From Sinorhizobium terangae (GTDB lineage Bacteria > Pseudomonadota > Alphaproteobacteria > Rhizobiales > Rhizobiaceae): DNA of 64,000 bases. The notes beneath the pieces are model-generated. The model was not told the origin of the DNA. It made no database searches and saw nothing but the letters and a program-made list of their open reading frames with translations. Location: contig NZ_WITC01000019.1 in assembly GCF_009601505.1 (NCBI RefSeq), positions 1 through 64,000 on the forward strand, in the 5' to 3' direction. The position numbers and the translations under genes were made by a program. Position 1 is the first letter of the stretch. Each line of letters begins with the position of its first letter. This document shows, in pieces, positions 60,995-64,000 of this stretch.

Positions 60995-62603
60995 TTGGCT
61001 GCAGCACCTTCTGATCCTGCCGATCCTGCTGCCGCTCGCCGTCGGTGCGGCCTTGATCCCGATCGACGAGCGCAATCGGATGCTGAAAGGGGTGTTCGGA
61101 TTCGGCTCGACGTTCGTCGTCTTCGTTCTCGCCTTGGCCCTCATGCGCATCGCCGCGAACGCTGGCAATCTACCCGGGACGGGCATTTATCAGCTTGGCA
61201 ACTGGCCGGCGCCCTTCGGCATCGTTCTCGTGCTCGACAGGTTGTCCGCCCTGATGCTCTGCCTGACGGCAGGTCTGGCCCTTGCCGCCCAGGTCTATTC
61301 CATGGCGCGCTGGCACACGGCCGGCCACCATTTCCATTCGCTGTTCCAGCTTCTCATCGCCGGTCTCAACGGTGCCTTTCTGACGGGCGATATCTTCAAT
61401 CTCTTCGTGTTCTTCGAGATGATGCTGGCGGCATCCTACGGCCTGCTGCTGCATGGCTCCGGCCCCATGCGCGTCAAGGCTGGATTGCACTATATCGCGG
61501 TCAATCTTGCCGCCTCGTCGCTGTTCCTGATCGGCGTGAGCCTGATCTATGGCGTCACCGGCACGCTCAACATGGCCGACCTCGCCGCCAAGCTCGCAAC
61601 ACTTACGCCCGAAAACCGGCAGTTCGTCGAAGCCGGCGCCGCGATCCTCGGCATCGCCTTCCTCGTCAAGGCCGGCATGTGGCCGCTGAGCTTCTGGCTG
61701 CCGCCGGCCTACGCGGCCGCGACGCCGCCGGTCGCCGCAGTCTTTGCCATTTTGACCAAGGTCGGCATCTACGTCATCGTCCGCCTGCACTTCCTCGTTT
61801 TCGGTGCCGCCGCCGGAGCCTCGGCGGGCTTCGGCCAGGACTGGCTCGTTGCAGGCGGCATGCTGACGATTGCTTTCGGCGCAATCGGCGTGCTCGCCTC
61901 ACAGGCGATGGGCAGGCTCGCCGGCTACTCGGTGCTCGTCTCCTCCGGAACGCTGCTTGCGGCGATCGGCCTCGGCCATGCGGGGATGCTCGCCGGCGCT
62001 CTCTTCTATCTCGTCAGCTCGACCCTCACGATCTCCGCCTTCTTCCTGCTCATCGAACTCGTCGAGCGCGGACGCGACGCCGGCGCCGACGTTCTGGCGG
62101 TGACGATGGAAGCCTATGGCGACTTCGATGAGGATGAAGAAGAGGAGGAGGTCGGCGTCGCGATACCGGGCACAATGGCCGTTCTCGGCCTCTGCTTCTG
62201 TCTCTGTGCCGTGCTTCTTTCCGGCCTGCCACCCCTGTCGGGCTTCGTCGCCAAGTTCGCGATCCTGCGCGGCCTCTTCGACATGCCGGGCGCCGATCTG
62301 GCGACGGCTATGTCTGCCGCCGATTGGACCTATGTTGTGCTTCTCATCCTGTCGGGGCTTGCCGCCATGATCGCGATGAACCGCATCGGCATCCGCACCT
62401 TCTGGGCCTCGATCGAAGGCACTGTGCCGCGGGTCTTCGTCATCGAGATCACGCCCGTTCTCGTTCTGCTTGCCGCCTGTATCTTCCTCAGCCTTCAGGC
62501 CGGCCCCGCCATGCGCTACATGCAGGCCACCGCCGACGATCTGCTCAACCCGTTGTTCCAGAGCGAGCGCATTCTTTCCGCGCCAAGGGCGGGAGGGCAA
62601 TAG
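60987..62603 (+). CDS. mrpD: Antiporter subunit D (MrpD/PhaD)
   Basis: A 538-aa NuoM/N-like subunit with about 14 helices. F-F-E-M-M-L-A-A-S-Y-G-L-L and L-V-K-A-G-M-W-P-L-S-F-W-L-P motifs carry the acidic and lysine residues used in proton translocation. An acidic loop rich in Glu (F-D-E-D-E-E-E-E-E-V near residue 378) is unusual and probably cytoplasmic. It overlaps mrpC by 8 bp. Confidence 0.94.
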   Translation: MTDWLQHLLILPILLPLAVGAALIPIDERNRMLKGVFGFGSTFVVFVLALALMRIAANAGNLPGTGIYQLGNWPAPFGIVLVLDRLSALMLCLTAGLALAAQVYSMARWHTAGHHFHSLFQLLIAGLNGAFLTGDIFNLFVFFEMMLAASYGLLLHGSGPMRVKAGLHYIAVNLAASSLFLIGVSLIYGVTGTLNMADLAAKLATLTPENRQFVEAGAAILGIAFLVKAGMWPLSFWLPPAYAAATPPVAAVFAILTKVGIYVIVRLHFLVFGAAAGASAGFGQDWLVAGGMLTIAFGAIGVLASQAMGRLAGYSVLVSSGTLLAAIGLGHAGMLAGALFYLVSSTLTISAFFLLIELVERGRDAGADVLAVTMEAYGDFDEDEEEEEVGVAIPGTMAVLGLCFCLCAVLLSGLPPLSGFVAKFAILRGLFDMPGADLATAMSAADWTYVVLLILSGLAAMIAMNRIGIRTFWASIEGTVPRVFVIEITPVLVLLAACIFLSLQAGPAMRYMQATADDLLNPLFQSERILSAPRAGGQ

Positions 62604-62604
62604 A

Positions 62605-63093
62605 ATGCGCACTTGGTTCCCCTATCCGCTGCTGTCGCTCGCCCTGCTCATTATGTGGTTGCTCTTGAACCAGTCGCTGGCGCCTGGGTCGATACTGATC
62701 GGACTCGTGCTCGGCATGGCGCTCGGCTGGGTGACGCTCAAGCTGCATCCGGCAAGATCGCGTCTGCACCGCATCGGACGCGTGGCTGGCTTCGCTGTTG
62801 AGGTCATCGCCGACATCGTCCGCTCGAACATCGCCGTTGCTTCGATCATCCTGCGTGCCGGCCGTGTGCCCGCAATTGCCGGCTTTCTGACCGTCGACCT
62901 CGATCTTGAAGACGAGAACGCTCTCGCGCTCTTGGCCTGCATCATGACGGCGACCCCGGGGACGGCATGGCTCGAATACGACCGCCACCGGAAGACCTTG
63001 CTTTTCCATGTGCTGGACTTGCAGAACGAGGAAGTGTGGCTGGGGACCGTCAAGCGTTACGAAGCGGCGTTGAAGGAGATATTCCATGACTGA
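62605..63093 (+). CDS. mrpE: Antiporter subunit E (MrpE/PhaE)
   Basis: A 162-aa subunit with two or three N-terminal helices and a soluble C-terminal part. Family motifs are W-L-L-L-N-Q-S near residue 19, I-V-R-S-N-I-A-V-A near residue 71 and M-T-A-T-P-G-T-A near residue 114. It starts 1 bp after the mrpD stop with GGGAGG just upstream. Confidence 0.93.
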   Translation: MRTWFPYPLLSLALLIMWLLLNQSLAPGSILIGLVLGMALGWVTLKLHPARSRLHRIGRVAGFAVEVIADIVRSNIAVASIILRAGRVPAIAGFLTVDLDLEDENALALLACIMTATPGTAWLEYDRHRKTLLFHVLDLQNEEVWLGTVKRYEAALKEIFHD

Positions 63094-63367
63094 GCTCGCG
63101 ATCACTTGGTCGGTCCTGCTTTCCCAGGTCATGCTCGGCCTGGCGATGGCCTGCGCGCTTTATCGCATCGCAAGAGGGCCGCGAGCACAGGACAGGATCC
63201 TCGCGCTCGACACGCTCTACATCAACGCGATGCTGATGCTGCTCTCCTTCGGCATCCGCAGTGCGAACACGATCTATTTCGAGACCGCCCTGATCATAGC
63301 CCTGATCGGCTTCGTCTCTTCGATCGCCTTTGCGAAATTCCTGATGCGGGGCGAGGTGATCGAATGA
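63086..63367 (+). CDS. mrpF: Antiporter subunit F (MrpF/PhaF)
   Basis: A 93-aa subunit with three helices. G-P-R-A-Q-D-R-I-L-A-L-D-T near residue 30 is the family signature with the functionally important Asp. It overlaps mrpE by 8 bp and mrpG by 4 bp. Confidence 0.93.
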   Translation: MTELAITWSVLLSQVMLGLAMACALYRIARGPRAQDRILALDTLYINAMLMLLSFGIRSANTIYFETALIIALIGFVSSIAFAKFLMRGEVIE

Positions 63368-63747
63368 GCCGTCTGACCGACCTGCCGACCTGGGCCGCCG
63401 TCTTCGTCTGCGGCCTGCTGCTTTTCGGCGCGGCGATGGCGCTGATCGGTTCGCTCGGCCTGCTGCGCCTTTCCAATTTCTACGAACGGCTGCACGCCCC
63501 GACAATTGCGACCAGCGGCGGCACCATCCTGATCTGCCTGGCGTCGATGCTCTGCTTCGCCGTGCTGCAAAGCCGCTGGATCTTCCACGAACTGCTGATC
63601 ATCTTCTTCGTCACCGTGACGACGCCGGTGACGCTGGCGCTGCTCGGCCAGGCGGCGCTCTACCGCGACCGCTTCGAAGAACAGGACGGGGTTCCGCGCA
63701 AGCACAAGCCGGAAGGCGAGAAGGCACCGACTGATCGAGTGGAATAA
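63364..63747 (+). CDS. mrpG: Antiporter subunit G (MrpG/PhaG)
   Basis: A 127-aa subunit with three helices (about 10-32, 50-66 and 73-95). The family motif L-L-R-L-S-N-F-Y-E-R-L-H-A-P-T lies near residue 33. The C-terminus is polar and basic. It is the last gene of the operon, ending before a palindromic repeat that also carries the cobM stop. Confidence 0.93.
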   Translation: MSRLTDLPTWAAVFVCGLLLFGAAMALIGSLGLLRLSNFYERLHAPTIATSGGTILICLASMLCFAVLQSRWIFHELLIIFFVTVTTPVTLALLGQAALYRDRFEEQDGVPRKHKPEGEKAPTDRVE

Positions 63748-63760
63748 GTTGAAGATGCGG

Positions 63761-63798
63761 GCGGAAAGCCGCACACGCTTTTCCTCACCCCGCTCTAT
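63761..63798. repeat. AGAGC-type palindromic repeat
   Basis: GGAAAGC and GCTTTTCC arms (63763-63784) lie in a segment ending CGCTCTA, the same pattern as at 32257-32305 and in the second palindrome of copy A. Read on the minus strand it begins TAGAGCGGGGTGAGG, where the TAG is the cobM stop codon. Confidence 0.5.
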
Positions 63799-64000
63799 TC
63801 GCGACCGCGAAACCGGCGCTGGTAGGCAGGGTCGTAGAGGGAACTTTCGCGGAAGTCCGCGGCTTCGAGGCCGGGGCCGACGAAGATCAGTGCCGTGCGT
63901 TCGATCGGCTCGAGCGCGACCCTGGCGGCGATGTCAGCGAGGGTGCCGCGCAGGACCCGTTCGTCCGGCCACGACGCCTTGACGACGATCGCAACCGGGC
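63795..64000 (-). CDS. cobM: Precorrin-4 C11-methyltransferase, C-terminal part
   Basis: Partial gene running off the window end; the last 67 codons are visible. The translation includes A-I-V-V-K-A-S-W-P-D-E, T-A-L-I-F-V-G-P-G-L, D-F-R-E-S-S-L-Y-D-P and ends A-Y-Q-R-R-F-R-G-R-E. This is the characteristic C-terminus of CobM, which methylates C11 of precorrin-4 in aerobic cobalamin synthesis. Other cob genes would be expected just outside the window. Confidence 0.85.
   Translation of the reverse strand, partial: PVAIVVKASWPDERVLRGTLADIAARVALEPIERTALIFVGPGLEAADFRESSLYDPAYQRRFRGRE

Noticed and set aside
1..64000. CRISPR array, prophage, insertion sequence or genomic island
   Set aside because: No regularly spaced direct repeats, transposase, integrase, phage structural genes or tRNA-linked att sites were found. 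Gene content and composition look like uniform core chromosome.

Overview
The window is a GC-rich alphaproteobacterial chromosome segment. Gene content and order point to the Sinorhizobium/Ensifer group: a split pntAA-pntAB-pntB transhydrogenase, a group III (PLP) ornithine/lysine decarboxylase with a long leader, the emrAB/emrR locus, and a Pha/Mrp antiporter operon next to cobM. Palindromic intergenic repeats of the rhizobial mosaic type recur throughout. The species assignment is from recognition, not from a search. There are no rRNA or tRNA genes, insertion sequences, prophage or CRISPR arrays. It reads as core chromosome rather than an island.

Layout. 0-4 kb: proton-translocating transhydrogenase operon (minus strand) headed by a small cytochrome oxidase subunit IV-like gene, bounded by inverted copies of one palindromic repeat. 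4-8 kb: a FeeM-like N-acyl amino acid synthase-fold gene with three CtrA-type boxes upstream, then a membrane PAS-GGDEF-EAL protein. 7.8-17 kb: small-molecule metabolism and regulators (glutamine amidotransferase-like hydrolase, D-2-hydroxyacid dehydrogenase with its LacI regulator, MarR regulator divergent from a creatininase-family gene, CobW GTPase plus WD40 protein, LysE exporter, VOC and GNAT proteins). 17-22 kb: ornithine/lysine decarboxylase with a roughly 400-nt leader that is probably the alphaproteobacterial speF RNA, a LysR regulator, and a ZevA/ZevB-like metal transport pair. 22-31 kb: GNAT, TerB/DUF533, KDPG aldolase, a CYTH-CHAD pair, TrhO, GFA protein and metNIQ. 31-39.5 kb: sugar catabolism (GH1 glucosidase, a Gfo/Idh/MocA-isomerase pair, xylA, xylB and a LacI regulator with a clear operator). 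39.5-45.6 kb: Tat-exported phosphoesterase, emrAB efflux pump divergent from its TetR regulator with two operators, AraC/GyrI regulator. 45.8-54.7 kb: TerC, gltX-lysS, nucleoside hydrolase, and a DNA exonuclease-ligase pair. 54.8-64 kb: a second c-di-GMP protein (CHASE-PAS-GGDEF-EAL), the six-gene mrpAB-C-D-E-F-G operon, and the 3' end of cobM running off the window.

Most genes are ordinary. The points most worth following are regulatory: triple CtrA boxes on the FeeM-like gene, the odc2 leader RNA, several near-perfect operators next to their likely regulators, and a mosaic repeat family that often abuts stop codons. I found no clearly new multi-gene system. The least understood pairs are CobW-WD40 and the CtrA-box/FeeM-like gene beside a c-di-GMP protein.
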